Source of the DNA: Chloroflexota bacterium
GTDB taxonomy: Bacteria > Chloroflexota > Dehalococcoidia > JACQTR01
NCBI GenBank assembly: GCA_016210705.1
Contig: JACQTR010000126.1
Location: 1 to 6,545, forward strand
Length of the DNA stretch: 6,545 bases
Direction: 5' to 3'
In this document: positions 6,425 to 6,545 of the stretch, piece after piece
How positions within the stretch are numbered: the first letter of the stretch is position 1
Layout of the letters: the number at the start of each line of letters is the position of its first letter
The notes under the pieces: model-generated
Databases searched by the model: none
Told to the model about the DNA's origin: nothing
Seen by the model: only the letters and a program-made list of their open reading frames with translations
Made by a program: the position numbers and the translations under genes

Positions 6425-6460
6425 GCTGAGGCCACAGCTTCATCTTACCATCGCCTTAGT
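6376..6460 (-). ncRNA. candidate attenuated leader or short RNA of about 85 nt
   Basis: The stretch between the predicted start near 6460 and the U tract at 6376. It carries a small upstream hairpin (GCTG/CAGC around TGGCCT, 6438-6425) and then the strong terminator. I recognise no known riboswitch, T-box, 6S or SRP RNA motif and find no obvious antiterminator sequence complementary to the hairpin arm. It may be a leader in which only part of the transcripts reach the SWIM gene, or an independent small RNA. A 30-codon frame (6443-6351) crosses it. Confidence 0.4.
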
Positions 6461-6465
6461 ATCGC

Positions 6466-6494
6466 ATTCTAGTCCAATTCACCCCATATGTCAA
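6466..6494 (-). promoter_or_regulatory. near-consensus promoter upstream of the SWIM leader
   Basis: On the minus strand, TTGACA (6494-6489, 6/6) and TAGAAT (6471-6466, 5/6) are separated by the ideal 17 nt. Transcription should start near 6459-6460. This is the best promoter in the window. Its transcript meets the hairpin at 6416 after about 45 nt, and the SWIM start codon after about 123 nt. Confidence 0.8.
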
Positions 6495-6545
6495 TGATCA
6501 ATTAAAACCTTCTCGCCTTTTGGGATGATCGAGATTTATAAATAC

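Noticed and set aside
6495..6545. Possible operator (TGATCA palindrome, 6495-6500) or end of another gene at the right edge
   Set aside because: The palindrome does not extend beyond 6 bp, and the stretch is too short to show a coding frame; I see nothing supportable there.
1..6545. Defence system, CRISPR array, insertion sequence or attachment site
   Set aside because: No direct-repeat arrays, terminal inverted repeats, transposase or integrase motifs, or tRNA ends were found; all genes look like ordinary chromosomal genes.

Overview
The window holds seven protein genes on ordinary bacterial chromosomal DNA. The base composition looks even, at roughly half G+C by eye, and I see no mobile elements, CRISPR arrays, rRNA or tRNA genes. 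The lineage cannot be fixed from the sequence alone. A stand-alone SWIM zinc-finger mini-protein, an anchored peptidase-MA-type protein and an inositol-phospholipid cluster together remind me of Chloroflexota (Dehalococcoidia-like) genomes. I hold that assignment at low to moderate confidence; Actinobacteria are the main alternative for the lipid genes.

Left part, plus strand (1-2642): a tight three-gene cluster for inositol lipids. It starts with a 5'-truncated myo-inositol-1-phosphate synthase, which makes inositol 3-phosphate from glucose 6-phosphate. A PimA-like GT4 glycosyltransferase follows after 13 nt. A CDP-alcohol phosphotransferase, most likely phosphatidylinositol-phosphate synthase, overlaps it by 13 nt. 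Read as a pathway: inositol phosphate is made, attached to CDP-diacylglycerol to give a phosphatidylinositol lipid, and then mannosylated (or otherwise glycosylated).

Middle part, minus strand (2605-5661): a likely operon read right to left, endonuclease V (nfi) - release factor 2 (prfB) - membrane-anchored peptidase-MA-like protein. The prfB gene is split by a classical programmed +1 frameshift (CTT TGA C with an upstream GGAG), so its true product is 371 residues starting at 4886. The last two genes overlap by 14 nt. The peptidase gene then runs 38 nt, convergently, into the end of the lipid cluster. The nfi promoter sits almost on top of its start codon, suggesting a nearly leaderless mRNA.

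Right part (5666-6545): a promoter and Shine-Dalgarno sequence drive a small plus-strand TIGR04076-like gene, divergent from nfi. Convergent to it is a minus-strand gene for a 94-residue SWIM zinc-finger protein. Upstream of the SWIM gene lies the most intriguing regulatory arrangement here: a near-consensus promoter (TTGACA-17-TAGAAT), followed about 45 nt after the predicted transcript start by a strong intrinsic terminator hairpin, and only then the SWIM ribosome binding site. This is either an attenuated leader or a short RNA of about 80 nt. From 6495 to 6545 I see no gene.
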